A stretch of 64,000 bases of DNA from Flavobacterium psychrophilum (GCA_945874225.1 CAMCFT010000018.1:1-64000); one strand, 5' to 3'; positions 46,581 through 54,940 are shown, counted from the stretch's first letter. Made by a program: numbers and translations. Notes: generated by a model from the sequence alone, not told the origin.

Positions 46581-47237
46581 TTAAATAAATCCTTGTTTTA
46601 TAGCCTCTTTCACCAATCCGGCATCATCAGTTATATCAAAAGCTTTTTTCATTCGGACGATACGTTTTTGGATGGAACTTGCAGTAAGAAAGATAACAGC
46701 TTCTAATTCTCTTATTTTAAATCCTTTAGATAGATACAAAAGGATTTGACGGTTGAAATCTTCAATCATTAATTCCTTTTTCAATATCTCATTGATACAA
46801 CTTTTTACCATGGGACTGTGGTATTGGCAACCGTCTAAAACTTCTGTCACAATTTTCTGTAAATTATCAGGGGTAATATCATTTTTAATGACAAGCCCGT
46901 CGGGGCGTATTTTTTTAGCAATTTCATATATTATGATAACCTCGGTATGTGCAGTGATCATTATAATTTTACAATCAGGCATTTTTTTTCGTATCAAAAT
47001 AGCCAAATCACTTCCTGAGTTAATAGATTGCTCTGCATAACCGGGTAAACCTTGATCTATAATGGCCAGATCAAAAAGGTTTTGGGGTTTAGAATTTTTT
47101 TGGATAGCAAGATAACCCTCTTTACAATTGTGGGCTTTGGTGAAGACCGTTTTCTTTTTAGTGAAATTTACTTGTAATAGGGCATTCATAAATCCATCTA
47201 CTGTTATGGGGTGGTCATCTACTAAAAGTATGTTCAT
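46581..47237 (-). CDS. NarL/FixJ-type response regulator
   Basis: 218 residues. Receiver domain ~1-125 with acidic pocket Asp7/Asp8, phospho-acceptor Asp61 (LAIIDQGLPG), Thr in MITAH and Lys in LVIKND, so a functional phosphorelay is expected. C-terminal LuxR-type helix-turn-helix ~150-215 (LYLSKGFKIRELEAVIFL, SSIQKRIVRMKKAF), partly atypical. It is transcribed away from the LytTR gene, and a palindrome (47255) lies in between. The HisKA_3-type kinase at 49017 is the likely partner, as in DegS/DegU-like pairs. A good candidate activator for the shared promoter module. Confidence 0.9.
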   Translation of the reverse strand: MNILLVDDHPITVDGFMNALLQVNFTKKKTVFTKAHNCKEGYLAIQKNSKPQNLFDLAIIDQGLPGYAEQSINSGSDLAILIRKKMPDCKIIMITAHTEVIIIYEIAKKIRPDGLVIKNDITPDNLQKIVTEVLDGCQYHSPMVKSCINEILKKELMIEDFNRQILLYLSKGFKIRELEAVIFLTASSIQKRIVRMKKAFDITDDAGLVKEAIKQGFI

Positions 47238-47254
47238 AAAAAGGGAATATTAAA

Positions 47255-47283
47255 TTTTAACAAAATAGGCAGTTTTACTGCAT
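47255..47283. promoter_or_regulatory. Palindrome in the divergent promoter between two regulators
   Basis: TTTTAACAAAATAGGCAG-TTTTA-CTGC: the left arm and core match the palindrome family, the right arm is shortened. A TAGATTG box starts at 47305, 22 bases after the element, the same spacing as in the RHS and secretion promoters. This favours the ATG at 47339 as LytTR start and suggests autoregulation. Confidence 0.55.
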
Positions 47284-47338
47284 CAAAAGAAATTAGTTCT
47301 TGACTAGATTGCATACTACTTATTCTAGTGCTTATTGT

Positions 47339-48079
47339 ATGCGTTTTTCATTTCTTATTATTGACGATAACGACACCTCAGTTAGGGAAACTTTAGAGCT
47401 ATTCGAAAATTTTCCCAATTATTTTTGTGCTGGCATTGTCAAAGATAGTCAAACTGCATTAAAACAAATTATAAAATTAAAACCTCAACTCGTAATGGTA
47501 CAAATTCCTATCAAATCCAATGATACGAATTTATTTCTTGAAACCATAAAAGAATCCTTCCAATATTTAGAAATAATGCCATATTTTATTGCACTGGCTC
47601 CAAATCCTGATCATGCGCTCACAGCTATACAATCAGGTTTCTCTGATTATAGTATAATGCCATTGCAAATACATCAGTTGGGTAAAAGTCTGTTTAGATT
47701 TGAAAAAAGAAATCAAGTTCCAATTGTTTCAACTATTTGTATAAAATCTCACAGCGACTACAAATTTGTTCCGTTACAGGATATACTTTACTTAAAAGCA
47801 GACAATAACACTACTGATATTAAATTGCTAAATAACAGTAACAATGGTAATAATGGGGATAACAACATTGTGAATGCATTTAAGACTTTAAAGCACTTTG
47901 AAAATATTCTGCCATTCTATTTTTTAAGAATTCACAAAAGCTATATCGTCAATATTAATTATGTTTCACGAATTTATTTGAGCAAATCAAAATGCTATCT
48001 CAATTATGATGAACCTTTGCCTTTTTCTCTAACCTATAAAGAGAATGTGGATGCCATAATCCGAAAAATCAACATTTAA
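47339..48079 (+). CDS. LytTR-type DNA-binding regulator with degenerate receiver domain
   Basis: 246 residues from ATG 47339 (MRFSFLIIDDND), chosen because it begins directly at the receiver fold; an in-frame ATG-independent extension upstream would overlap the putative -7 box. The receiver (~1-120) keeps the acidic pair at 9-10, but the phospho-acceptor position is Gln (LVMVQIP instead of LVxxDIxMP) and the conserved Lys is replaced (SIMPLQ), so it is a pseudo-receiver. A LytTR domain occupies ~135-246 (FVPLQDILYLKADNNTTDIK, FLRIHKSYIVNINYVSRI). It may act phosphorylation-independently beside the NarL-type regulator. Confidence 0.88.
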   Translation: MRFSFLIIDDNDTSVRETLELFENFPNYFCAGIVKDSQTALKQIIKLKPQLVMVQIPIKSNDTNLFLETIKESFQYLEIMPYFIALAPNPDHALTAIQSGFSDYSIMPLQIHQLGKSLFRFEKRNQVPIVSTICIKSHSDYKFVPLQDILYLKADNNTTDIKLLNNSNNGNNGDNNIVNAFKTLKHFENILPFYFLRIHKSYIVNINYVSRIYLSKSKCYLNYDEPLPFSLTYKENVDAIIRKINI

Positions 48080-48345
48080 TCTTCTTTGATATCCCTCCTT
48101 CGTTTAAGAGAATCACTTTCGAAAAAATGGAACAGTTTAATTTTAGGACAATCATCACCTTTTGACTCCCAGTAGTCATTACGAGTAGCCAGCACTGAGC
48201 TTGACGAAGTGAAGCAATCCTTTGGAGAGTTCCGATAACTATCGGAATGGGGGTGAGGTTCTTTTAGTTCCAACTCATAAATGAACTTATATTCCTTAAA
48301 TGGTTTAGAAACAAATACCAATCTGTTTTGAAAATCAAATGACAT
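48076..48345 (-). CDS. Doubtful small ORF interrupted by a repeat
   Basis: 89 codons. The first 30 residues (MSFDFQNRLVFVSKPFKEYK) look protein-like, but the middle is a translated dispersed repeat (48180-48250, with CCGATAACTATCGG). It overlaps the LytTR stop convergently by 4 bp. Probably a degraded gene into which a repeat was inserted; real expression is doubtful. Confidence 0.25.
   Translation of the reverse strand: MSFDFQNRLVFVSKPFKEYKFIYELELKEPHPHSDSYRNSPKDCFTSSSSVLATRNDYWESKGDDCPKIKLFHFFESDSLKRRRDIKED
48180..48250. repeat. Dispersed repeat of the TGAGCTTGACGAAG type
   Basis: Contains TACGAGTAGCCAGCACTGAG, CTTGACGAAGTGAAGCAATCC and the short dyad CCGATAACTATCGG. It is related to the other (C)TGAGCTTGTCGAAG copies in the window at 51131, 51393, 52825, 54545 and 56361. 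Confidence 0.5.
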
Positions 48346-48635
48346 AAGCAGTATTTATTCTTTTTCTGTAATTGTGTAACATCATCAATTACACTTTAAT
48401 CCAATCTCGGCTACCCTCTCCTTTCTTTCTCGCTCTCCTTCGGAAGGAGGTGGGGGAGTATTGAGTTAGAGGTTAGATTTCAAAACACACCATTTCACCA
48501 CTCAGATATACCCTAAAACTACTATAATGAATAAGGTCACTATAACCACCTTAAATTTTAAAAATTAACACTTTTTTAACTGTTAATTTGCTCTGATTCT
48601 GATTCAGAAATCAACCGAAGCTTCAAAATAAAAAG

Positions 48636-48684
48636 TATCGAGAATGGGGAAAAATCGGCCTCTAAGGCAGTGTCATTCTCGATA
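48636..48684. promoter_or_regulatory. 11-bp inverted repeat upstream of the small lipoprotein
   Basis: TATCGAGAATG (48636-48646) and CATTCTCGATA (48674-48684) are exact inverted copies separated by 27 bases. Possible regulator site or leader hairpin for the gene at 48781. Confidence 0.4.
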
Positions 48685-48780
48685 GTACAGAACAGCTAAT
48701 TCCCAGTTTTTCTTAAAAAACGGTACTCCATAATGGATAGTGCCAAGCTAAATTATTTTCTAATTTTTAAATCATTTTTT

Positions 48781-48960
48781 ATGAAAAAACTTGTATTTGC
48801 TATGGGCTGTTTTGCCGCTATTCTTTTAACTTCTTCCTGCACTGCAGACAGTCCTATAGAGACTAAAAAAGAAAATTTGACAACTCCAAGCAAAACACCT
48901 CTTCCAGGAACCGAAGTCTTTGCTGATGGAATAGATGATCCAATTCCTATAAAACCTTAA
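48781..48960 (+). CDS. Small lipoprotein
   Basis: 59 residues from ATG 48781. Signal VFAMGCFAAILLTSSC-TADS (Cys ~20), then a short polar tail rich in Pro, Asp and Thr, without a fold of its own. An in-frame upstream ATG at 48733 would put 16 extra residues before the signal and is less likely. It lies before the TPR histidine kinase with a terminator in between; small lipoproteins next to sensor kinases sometimes modulate sensing, which is speculation here. Confidence 0.65.
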   Translation: MKKLVFAMGCFAAILLTSSCTADSPIETKKENLTTPSKTPLPGTEVFADGIDDPIPIKP

Positions 48961-48972
48961 TCTTTTTTACTT

Positions 48973-49006
48973 AAACCAGATAATAAAAAAAATTATCTGG
49001 TTTTAA
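48973..49006 (+). terminator. Rho-independent terminator after the small lipoprotein
   Basis: AAACCAGATAAT (48973-48984) pairs with ATTATCTGGTTT (48992-49003), 12-bp stem, 7-base A-rich loop. It ends right before the kinase start, so the kinase needs read-through or its own promoter. Confidence 0.75.
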
Positions 49007-49016
49007 ATATTTATTT

Positions 49017-51059
49017 TTGATAATAATTAAAATAGTTTATCAAAAATTGAAAACAAAATATATAATAGTTTGGTTGCTTAGTTTCTTTCTTCTCATATTA
49101 TCCTGTCAGAAAAAAAGAAATGCTGTTGAATATAAAAGTAAAGTCATAATTTTCTTGAAGGATTTAGATACGTCTAGTTCAAAAGAGGCTGTCAAAGAAA
49201 AAGCCTTAGATACTTTGAGTCAATTTTTACTGACGCATGATAACGATTCGATCAACAGGAATTTAATTTTTAAAGTGGCCAACAAGTATTATTTTCTAAA
49301 TAAACATGACAAATATTTAAAATTAACAGAAGAGGTGTATAAGTTATCAATCGAGAAAAAGGACACTTCTCATATTGCAAAGTCTTTATGCTATTTTGGA
49401 GATTATCATAATGTAAAATCAAATTTTGACAGTGCTTTTAGTTATTACGATAAATCAGAAAAATTATATAAAACACTAAAGGATACTCTAATGTTAGGTA
49501 AGTTATCGCTCTTGAAAGGAGGATTGCTTTTCGATTCAGGAAATTTTGCAGAAAGTGAAACAGAGGCAGTAAAAGCTTTGCAATTATTATCAAAAACCAA
49601 AAATAAGGATTTGATTTTCAATTGTTACAACATAATTGCTATCTCATTAAAAGAATTAAATAATTATAAAAAATCGCTTGAATATTTTGATTTGGCTTTG
49701 TTGCAATTAGTTAAACAGGAAAACGAAAATTATCCAAAAAACACAATTGAAAGATATAGAATATCCACTTATAACAACATAGGCAGGGTTTATGAAAAAA
49801 TGAAAAATTACCCACAAGCCATTAACTATTACACATTAGGTTTGCAAACAAAAAATATAAAACGTGAATATCCAAAATCGTATGCAATGTTACTGGATAA
49901 TTTAGGATATTCAAAAATGAAAGTTGGTGATTATGATGATGTAAAGAAGTTACTTTTTGAATCCTTAAGAATAAGAGACAGTCTCGGGATAGAACTGGGT
50001 GCAATTTCAAGTAAAATAAATATTGGGGAATTTTACCTGCAAAAAAAAGATACGGCAAAAGGACTAACCTATTTAAAAGAGGGCTATTTAGCATCTAGAA
50101 AATTAAAAAGCAGTTCTCATACCATTGAGGCTTTAAAATTATTAATGGACAATGATATTAAAAACAAGACCTATTATACCAATCAATACCTTAAAATTAA
50201 AGACAGTGTTCAGCAGGTAGAAAGAGAAACAAGAAATAAATTTGCTCGAATTGCTTATGAAACAGATCAGGTAGAAGAAAAAAATGTGTCTTTATCCAAA
50301 ACAATTACCAATATGGGTATGGGTTCCGGAATCGTAATCCTCATTTTAGTGGGTTTCTTTAGCATCTACCGTCTTAAATCCAGAAATAAGGAATTGCTTT
50401 TTATAAAGGAACAGCAGGAAGCCAACGAAAAAATTTACCAATTGATGCTGCACCAGCAATCAGAAACGGAACAGGCACGCAATGAAGAAAGAAACAGGAT
50501 AGCAATGGAATTGCACGATGGTATTATAAATAGCATATTCACCACTCGTTTTAGTTTAATGCAACTAGAGTCTGAAGCTGTAGATAAAAAACAGGAACTA
50601 GTACAAGAATTGGAAAAAGCAGAAAGTGAAATCAGAAGGGTTTCTCATGACTTAAAACAAAATCTTCTTACTGAAGACAAGACTTTACCGGAGATTCTGG
50701 CAAATTTAATAGAGTCCCAACAAAATGAATTTGGCACTAAATTTGACCTGTCTGTAGATAAATTTATTGATTGGTCCTTGGTTTCAAGTGAAGCTAAAAT
50801 ACATGTGTATCGAATCATACAGGAAGCTTTGCAAAACAGCAGTAAATATTCAAAAGCAAAAAGATGTTGCGTGTTTCTATTGAAAACCGGAGATAAAACA
50901 ACCATCCGTATTTGGGACAATGGAATCGGTTTTAACCCTGAAAAAGCAAAACAAGGAATTGGATTAAAAAACATCAAGGAAAGAACCAAATCTATAAACG
51001 GAACCTTAAAAATATCCTCAGTCGAAGAAAAAGGAACAACAATAGAAATTATCTTTTAA
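49017..51059 (+). CDS. TPR-containing sensor histidine kinase (HisKA_3 type)
   Basis: 680 residues from TTG 49017; TTG 49047 is an alternative, and no ATG fits. The N-terminus has a lipoprotein-like or signal sequence (WLLSFFLLILSC-QKK), so the sensor region is extracytoplasmic. TPR-like helices span ~60-390 (IAKSLCYFGDYHNVKSNFDS; AINYYTLGLQTKN). One membrane helix at ~436-456 (GSGIVILILVGFFSIYRL), then the dimerisation/phosphoacceptor motif ERNRIAMELHDGI with His500 and an HATPase domain (~590-680; IIQEALQNSSKYSKA, WDNGIGFNPEKAKQGIGLKN). HisKA_3 kinases pair with NarL-type regulators, here the gene at 46581. Confidence 0.9.
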   Translation: MIIIKIVYQKLKTKYIIVWLLSFFLLILSCQKKRNAVEYKSKVIIFLKDLDTSSSKEAVKEKALDTLSQFLLTHDNDSINRNLIFKVANKYYFLNKHDKYLKLTEEVYKLSIEKKDTSHIAKSLCYFGDYHNVKSNFDSAFSYYDKSEKLYKTLKDTLMLGKLSLLKGGLLFDSGNFAESETEAVKALQLLSKTKNKDLIFNCYNIIAISLKELNNYKKSLEYFDLALLQLVKQENENYPKNTIERYRISTYNNIGRVYEKMKNYPQAINYYTLGLQTKNIKREYPKSYAMLLDNLGYSKMKVGDYDDVKKLLFESLRIRDSLGIELGAISSKINIGEFYLQKKDTAKGLTYLKEGYLASRKLKSSSHTIEALKLLMDNDIKNKTYYTNQYLKIKDSVQQVERETRNKFARIAYETDQVEEKNVSLSKTITNMGMGSGIVILILVGFFSIYRLKSRNKELLFIKEQQEANEKIYQLMLHQQSETEQARNEERNRIAMELHDGIINSIFTTRFSLMQLESEAVDKKQELVQELEKAESEIRRVSHDLKQNLLTEDKTLPEILANLIESQQNEFGTKFDLSVDKFIDWSLVSSEAKIHVYRIIQEALQNSSKYSKAKRCCVFLLKTGDKTTIRIWDNGIGFNPEKAKQGIGLKNIKERTKSINGTLKISSVEEKGTTIEIIF

Positions 51060-51130
51060 CGATACTGCCATGCTAATTATGTGCTGATTTTACCTAAATT
51101 AATTCAGACTTATGGTATTCTGAATAATGT

Positions 51131-51155
51131 TATCCTGAGCTTGTCGAAGTATCCC
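51131..51155. repeat. Dispersed repeat CCTGAGCTTGTCGAAG
   Basis: TATCCTGAGCTTGTCGAAG followed by TATCCC; same family as 51393, 52825, 54545 and 56361. I recall this string as a frequent intergenic repeat in Flavobacteriia. Confidence 0.6.
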
Positions 51156-51392
51156 TTTTTGAAATGAAAAATTCAACGACTCCAAAGTTAAATAATAATT
51201 GATGAAATAGAGCTTGTCCCGTTTTTAGAACTGTAGGCTTGGGGTTTGTTTTTAATTACTTCCACAATGAGTTTCGTCTTCAGTTATATTGTCGAAAGGT
51301 CTAAGTATCAAAGCCTCTTGAATAAAATATTTTTTAAGACAACTCAATATTTAATTGCAATGTATTTCATCCTATAAAAACCATCCCTAGCG

Positions 51393-51416
51393 AGTCATCC
51401 TGAGCTTGTCGAAGGA
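51393..51416. repeat. Dispersed repeat CCTGAGCTTGTCGAAGGAC
   Basis: GTCATCCTGAGCTTGTCGAA then GGAC; second copy in the same intergenic region, direct orientation relative to 51131. Confidence 0.6.
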
Positions 51417-51430
51417 CTTTGCATCTTTAG

Positions 51431-51480
51431 CATAAACCCACAACCGATAACCCATAACTCATAACTGACAAACTAACCCC
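51431..51480 (+). repeat. G-poor simple-repeat leader before rteC
   Basis: Degenerate repeats of CATAACC/GATAACC units end directly at the ATG. The same kind of leader precedes six other starts up to 55661. Confidence 0.7.
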
Positions 51481-52329
51481 ATGAAATCAAAAACAAACCA
51501 ACTATTAACAGACCTCAACGAGCAACTCAATTACATAAATTTAGAAATTGACGACACCTTGATCCAATGCGAAAAAGCAATAGAAATCATCATAAAATCA
51601 ATTGAAAAACTCAAAATAATATTCCTAAATGAAAATTGTAAAAGTCACGAACAAGAAATTGAATTTTTTAAAAACATAAAACCAAAATTTACCTCAAAAC
51701 TCATTTACTACAATATTATATACAAGATTGAAGCCAGATTACCCAATGGTGGGGAACGTGTAGTGAAAATATACATCAAGAGCGAACTCGATAAAATTAA
51801 GGACTATTTTTATAATAATCACGAATTCAACAAATACCGCAGAACAGGAAGTAATTATCTGGATAATAAGTATTATGTCCGTGGTGCTGTCGATATAAAA
51901 TTGGCAATTGATAGCTTTTATTTTGAAGCAGATCAAAACTTTGCCACTTCCCACGACTTCAAATTAGCAAAAATAATGGCTCACGATTTAGTCCAAGTGT
52001 ATTTAGAAGACAAATTAAGAGCTATAGAATACAAAGCCCTCAAAGAAACATCACAACTCAATCACAACGCAAAACTGACTTGGACAGCCCCAAAAGTCGC
52101 TTTAATTGAATTGTTATATGCCTTACAATCCGAAGGCGCTTTTAATAATGGGAGAGCTGATTTAAAAGAAATAATGGACCATTTCGAAAAAACATTCGAT
52201 ATTGATTTAGGACAATACCGCCGAACTTTCCTTGAAATACGGGCAAGAAAGACCGAAAGAACCAAATACCTAAACACACTAAAAGTGATACTAAAAAAAA
52301 GAATGGACGATTCCGATGATGCAATGTAA
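51481..52329 (+). CDS. rteC: RteC family protein
   Basis: 282 residues. The C-terminal half matches RteC, the regulator that in Bacteroides CTnDOT activates excision genes: LTWTAPKVALIELLYALQSE, then GAFNNGRADLKEI and DIDLGQYRRTFLEIRARKTERT. The N-terminal half is a helical region with a central alpha/beta segment (KIEARLPNGGERVVKIYIKS). No transposition or mating genes follow, so in this context it marks a remnant or non-conjugative mobile element. A terminator lies 33 bp downstream. Confidence 0.85.
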   Translation: MKSKTNQLLTDLNEQLNYINLEIDDTLIQCEKAIEIIIKSIEKLKIIFLNENCKSHEQEIEFFKNIKPKFTSKLIYYNIIYKIEARLPNGGERVVKIYIKSELDKIKDYFYNNHEFNKYRRTGSNYLDNKYYVRGAVDIKLAIDSFYFEADQNFATSHDFKLAKIMAHDLVQVYLEDKLRAIEYKALKETSQLNHNAKLTWTAPKVALIELLYALQSEGAFNNGRADLKEIMDHFEKTFDIDLGQYRRTFLEIRARKTERTKYLNTLKVILKKRMDDSDDAM

Positions 52330-52361
52330 ATAGCGATTGCCTCATTTTTAAACAAAATCGT

Positions 52362-52389
52362 TCACAACGCGTTCCCCGTTGTGATTTTT
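52362..52389 (+). terminator. Terminator after rteC
   Basis: TCACAACG (52362-52369) pairs with CGTTGTGA (52377-52384), followed by TTTTT. Confidence 0.6.
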
Positions 52390-52439
52390 ATCAAATCAAA
52401 ACCCACAATTTTGTACCATAACAATTTAAAACTAAAGTT

Positions 52440-52727
52440 ATGGCTATCGAAGTGATTACCCGCGAAGATTTAAACGAATTCCGCGAACTTCTTCTTTCAG
52501 AATTAAACACACTATTTAATTCCAAACCCCAACAACAAAAACAATGGCTCAAATCCAATGAAGTCCGTAAGTTGTTAAACATTTCTCCAGGCACTCTACA
52601 AAATCTTCGCATCAATGGAACCCTTTCCTTTACTAAAATAGGGAGTATTCTCTATTATCCCTACCAAGACATCGAAAAATTACTGGAACACAACAAAGTA
52701 CCAGCAATACCAAATTTATTCAAATAA
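52440..52727 (+). CDS. Excisionase-like helix-turn-helix DNA-binding protein
   Basis: 95 residues. The middle and C-terminal part match the HTH_17/excisionase pattern (WLKSNEVRKLLNISPGTLQN, LRINGTLSFTKIGSILYYPY, QDIEKLLEHNK). The N-terminal helix (VITREDLNEFRELLLSEL) is probably for dimerisation. Such genes routinely follow rteC in Bacteroidota mobile elements and regulate excision or replication genes. Confidence 0.85.
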   Translation: MAIEVITREDLNEFRELLLSELNTLFNSKPQQQKQWLKSNEVRKLLNISPGTLQNLRINGTLSFTKIGSILYYPYQDIEKLLEHNKVPAIPNLFK

Positions 52728-52824
52728 TAACAGCAGCTCAACGCACCTCTCCTTTGGAGAGGGATTTAGGGTGAGAAAAATCCGTGCAGATCCTTTTTAA
52801 TATGTGAAAATCATCTCAAGCTTA

Positions 52825-52890
52825 ACCTGCTCTGAGCTAGTCGAAGGGTCATCTCGAGCGTGTCATCTCGAGCGCAGTCGAGAGACTAGA
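52825..52890. repeat. Dispersed repeat cluster (TGAGCTAGTCGAAGG and TCATCTCGAGCG units)
   Basis: TCTGAGCTAGTCGAAGGGTC followed by two units of TCATCTCGAGCG and GCAGTCGAGAGACTAGAGAC. Part of the same repeat family. The preceding stretch, CTCTCCTTTGGAGAGGGATT (52745-52765), is another common Flavobacterium hairpin repeat. Confidence 0.55.
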
Positions 52891-52920
52891 GACGAGAACA
52901 TTGATTAAAGTATGAGGAAA

Positions 52921-52955
52921 CCCAAAACCCAAAACCCAAAACCCAAAACCCAACA
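52921..52955 (+). repeat. CCCAAAA heptamer repeat directly before a start codon
   Basis: Four and a half exact copies of CCCAAAA, then CAACA and ATG. The tract contains no G. Confidence 0.85.
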
Positions 52956-53819
52956 ATGAACTACATTAAACACCTTTCAGGTTTTTTCGACAAAGTAGCA
53001 AATGATAAAACACTCAATCCGACTCATGTTAGTTTATATATGTCATTGTTCCAATTCTGGAATTGCAATCGTTTCAAAAACCCAATCAGTATTTCTCGTA
53101 ATGAGGTAATGCGAATTAGCAAAATCAGTTCCAAGGCAACATATCATAAATGTTTGAAAAATTTACATACTCTGGGGTATATCAATTATGAACCTTCCCA
53201 CAATCCATTCAAAGGAAGCCATGTGTACCTGCTCAATTTTTCAGAGGAACTGAAACCAATGCTAAAAAAGAACCGGAATTTAAGTTCAAATTCTGAACCT
53301 GTTTTTGGTCTGGTTACAGAACAAGTAATGGACAAGCCTTATGCTAGTATTGAGACAGGCAATGAACAAGCCTTAGTATCTTATATAAACAATACAAACA
53401 TACCAAACATTTCAAACAATTTAAACATTTCAAACTTGGTCGAACAAGCAAAAAATTTTGAAGAAGAAAATGAGTTTTTAAAAACCGAGGCTACCGAAAA
53501 AAAAGAAAAAAATTCCGCCAAAAAAGAAAAAGAGTTTCTTGTCACTTCGAGTGCAGTCGAGAAGCCATCAATCGAAAATGTCAAATCTTATTTTCTAAAT
53601 CAGAACTTTCCAGAACTAGAAGCCATTAAGTTTTTCAATTACTTTTCCAGTGTCGGCTGGTTGGTAGGGGGCAAAACCCCAATGGTCGATTGGCAGGCTG
53701 CAGCACAAAACTGGATCCTAAACGCACCTAAATTCAAACACAGCACCGATGCAACACCGATGGATCGAGCAAAACACCTCAACGTTGCAAATGACAAAGA
53801 CTATGCCGAACCCCTATAA
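52956..53819 (+). CDS. Replication-initiator-like / winged-helix protein of the mobile module
   Basis: 287 residues. Residues ~1-105 look like a winged-helix domain (LNPTHVSLYMSLFQFWNCNR, ISISRNEVMRISKISSKATY, LHTLGYINYEPSHNPFKGS), typical of Bacteroidota mobile-element proteins annotated as transcriptional regulators or replication proteins. Next is a low-complexity Asn/Lys/Glu linker (~130-200). The tail (~205-287, VDWQAAAQNWILNAPKF) resembles DnaD-like C-termini that load helicase. Paired with the DnaC-like ATPase downstream. Part of the linker (TSSAVEKP) is a translated dispersed repeat. Confidence 0.7.
   Translation: MNYIKHLSGFFDKVANDKTLNPTHVSLYMSLFQFWNCNRFKNPISISRNEVMRISKISSKATYHKCLKNLHTLGYINYEPSHNPFKGSHVYLLNFSEELKPMLKKNRNLSSNSEPVFGLVTEQVMDKPYASIETGNEQALVSYINNTNIPNISNNLNISNLVEQAKNFEEENEFLKTEATEKKEKNSAKKEKEFLVTSSAVEKPSIENVKSYFLNQNFPELEAIKFFNYFSSVGWLVGGKTPMVDWQAAAQNWILNAPKFKHSTDATPMDRAKHLNVANDKDYAEPL
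53541..53566. repeat. Dispersed repeat fragment inside a CDS
   Basis: GTCACTTCGAGTGCAGTCGA then GAAGCC, the same string family as the intergenic copy at 54545 (GTCACTCTGAGTGCAGTCGA). Here it is in frame and encodes VTSSAVEK. Confidence 0.7.
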
Positions 53820-53876
53820 TTCAAAACCAACTAAAAAAAGCAAATCTAAGTTCCCCCTTTAGGGGGTTAGGGGGCA

Positions 53877-53930
53877 ACCAACAACCGACAACCAACAACC
53901 AACAACCGATAACTCATAACCCAACTACCT
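53877..53930 (+). repeat. CAACCAACAACCGACAACC-type simple-repeat leader
   Basis: Runs of AACCAACAACC and GATAACTCATAACCC end eight bases before the ATG at 53931. It follows a CCCCCTTTAGGGGG hairpin repeat (53853-53866). Confidence 0.8.
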
Positions 53931-54536
53931 ATGTCCCACTACAACTATCAAGAAATAATCCTCTGGCTCGAAAAAAAAGGCTTGGAACTCTACGGCAACC
54001 ATTTTAAAATCCAAGAAACGGATCACGACATCATTTATAAACTCATTGCCTATTTCCTTAAAGACGAGATAACTTGTTTTCAATTAAACATCGACCTCAA
54101 CAAAGGAATACTACTCTCTGGACCAGTAGGCATCGGCAAAACATCCCTTATGAATCTTATGAAAAACCTAACCTCAGCCGAACACAAATTCTATATAAAA
54201 CCCTGCCGAGACATCAGCTTCGAATTTATCCAGGACGGTTATGAAATAATCCAAAAATACAGCAAAGGAAAACTCTATCCCGATCCTAAAACCATCTGCT
54301 TCGATGATCTGGGCACCGAAAACAACATCAAATACTACGGAAACGAATGCAACGTAATGGCAGAAATCCTACTCTCCAGATATGACCTATTCATCTCCAG
54401 AAAAATCATAACCCACATCACCACCAACCTATCCGCCACCGAACTAGAAACTGCCTACGGCAACCGAGTCCGCTCCCGCCTCCGAAGCATGGTCAACCTA
54501 ATCGCCTTCGACAAAACCACAAAAGACAAACGCTAA
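53931..54536 (+). CDS. DnaC/IstB-like AAA+ ATPase
   Basis: 201 residues. Walker A GPVGIGKTS (~64-72), Walker B ICFDDLGTENN (~121-131), sensor-1 ITHITTNLS (~162-170) and an arginine-finger region RVRSRLRSMV. This is the helicase-loader layout of DnaC and the Bacteroidota mobile-element ATPases. With the DnaD-like protein upstream it would form a replication-loading pair. GC content rises in its 3' half and codon use shifts (more C-ending codons), in contrast to the upstream gene. Confidence 0.85.
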   Translation: MSHYNYQEIILWLEKKGLELYGNHFKIQETDHDIIYKLIAYFLKDEITCFQLNIDLNKGILLSGPVGIGKTSLMNLMKNLTSAEHKFYIKPCRDISFEFIQDGYEIIQKYSKGKLYPDPKTICFDDLGTENNIKYYGNECNVMAEILLSRYDLFISRKIITHITTNLSATELETAYGNRVRSRLRSMVNLIAFDKTTKDKR

Positions 54537-54544
54537 TCCCATTA

Positions 54545-54573
54545 TGTCACTCTGAGTGCAGTCGAAAGGCCTC
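54545..54573. repeat. Dispersed repeat CTGAGTGCAGTCGAAAGG
   Basis: GTCACTCTGAGTGCAGTCGA then AAGGCC directly after the ATPase gene. Same family as 53541. Confidence 0.6.
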
Positions 54574-54602
54574 AACAACTAACCAATTAACCTTTTTTCC
54601 CT

Positions 54603-54695
54603 ATGTATCCCTATCCAAAAGCAAAGCGCCTTTTCTTCTCTATAAAAACCTATGAATCTATGTGTTTAAAAAAAAATGAAATCATCATCCAATAA
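54603..54695 (+). CDS. Very short ORF, truncated paralogue of the next ORF
   Basis: 30 codons starting MYPYPKAKRLFFSIKTYESM, preceded by AACCAATTAACC and a pyrimidine tract. It aligns with the start of the ORF at 54722 (MNPHPKTNQYFTALKTHKSK), and the upstream bases match too, so this is a duplicated leader plus start region whose body is lost. Expression is uncertain. Confidence 0.35.
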   Translation: MYPYPKAKRLFFSIKTYESMCLKKNEIIIQ

Positions 54696-54721
54696 CACCT
54701 AACCATTTAACTTTCTTCTCT

Positions 54722-54940
54722 ATGAACCCCCATCCAAAAACAAACCAGTATTTCACAGCTCTAAAAACGCACAAATCCAAATTTAGCACCGTGCCAAAAC
54801 ACAAGATAAATCCACGAAACAGACTCCGCAACCGAAAACCACAAAACGTCCAACAAAATGAACCACCATTTTCTCCTCCCGACAAAGCAGGATCCTCAAC
54901 AATTAACCGATTAACCCCTAACCGATTAACCGATAACTGA
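54722..54940 (+). CDS. Short basic hypothetical protein
   Basis: 72 codons, rich in Lys, Asn, Pro and Arg, no hydrophobic core. The last 12 residues (STINRLTPNRLTDN) are translated from the simple-repeat leader of the following gene, and stop only 15 bases before its ATG. It may be a real small protein or a decaying gene; no family recognised. Confidence 0.4.
   Translation: MNPHPKTNQYFTALKTHKSKFSTVPKHKINPRNRLRNRKPQNVQQNEPPFSPPDKAGSSTINRLTPNRLTDN

Larger units (their letters stand above)
51060..51480. other. Repeat-bearing intergenic region
   Basis: About 420 bp without a gene. It contains two dispersed repeat copies (TATCCTGAGCTTGTCGAAG at 51131 and 51393) and ends in a simple-repeat leader at 51431-51480. 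Confidence 0.6.
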
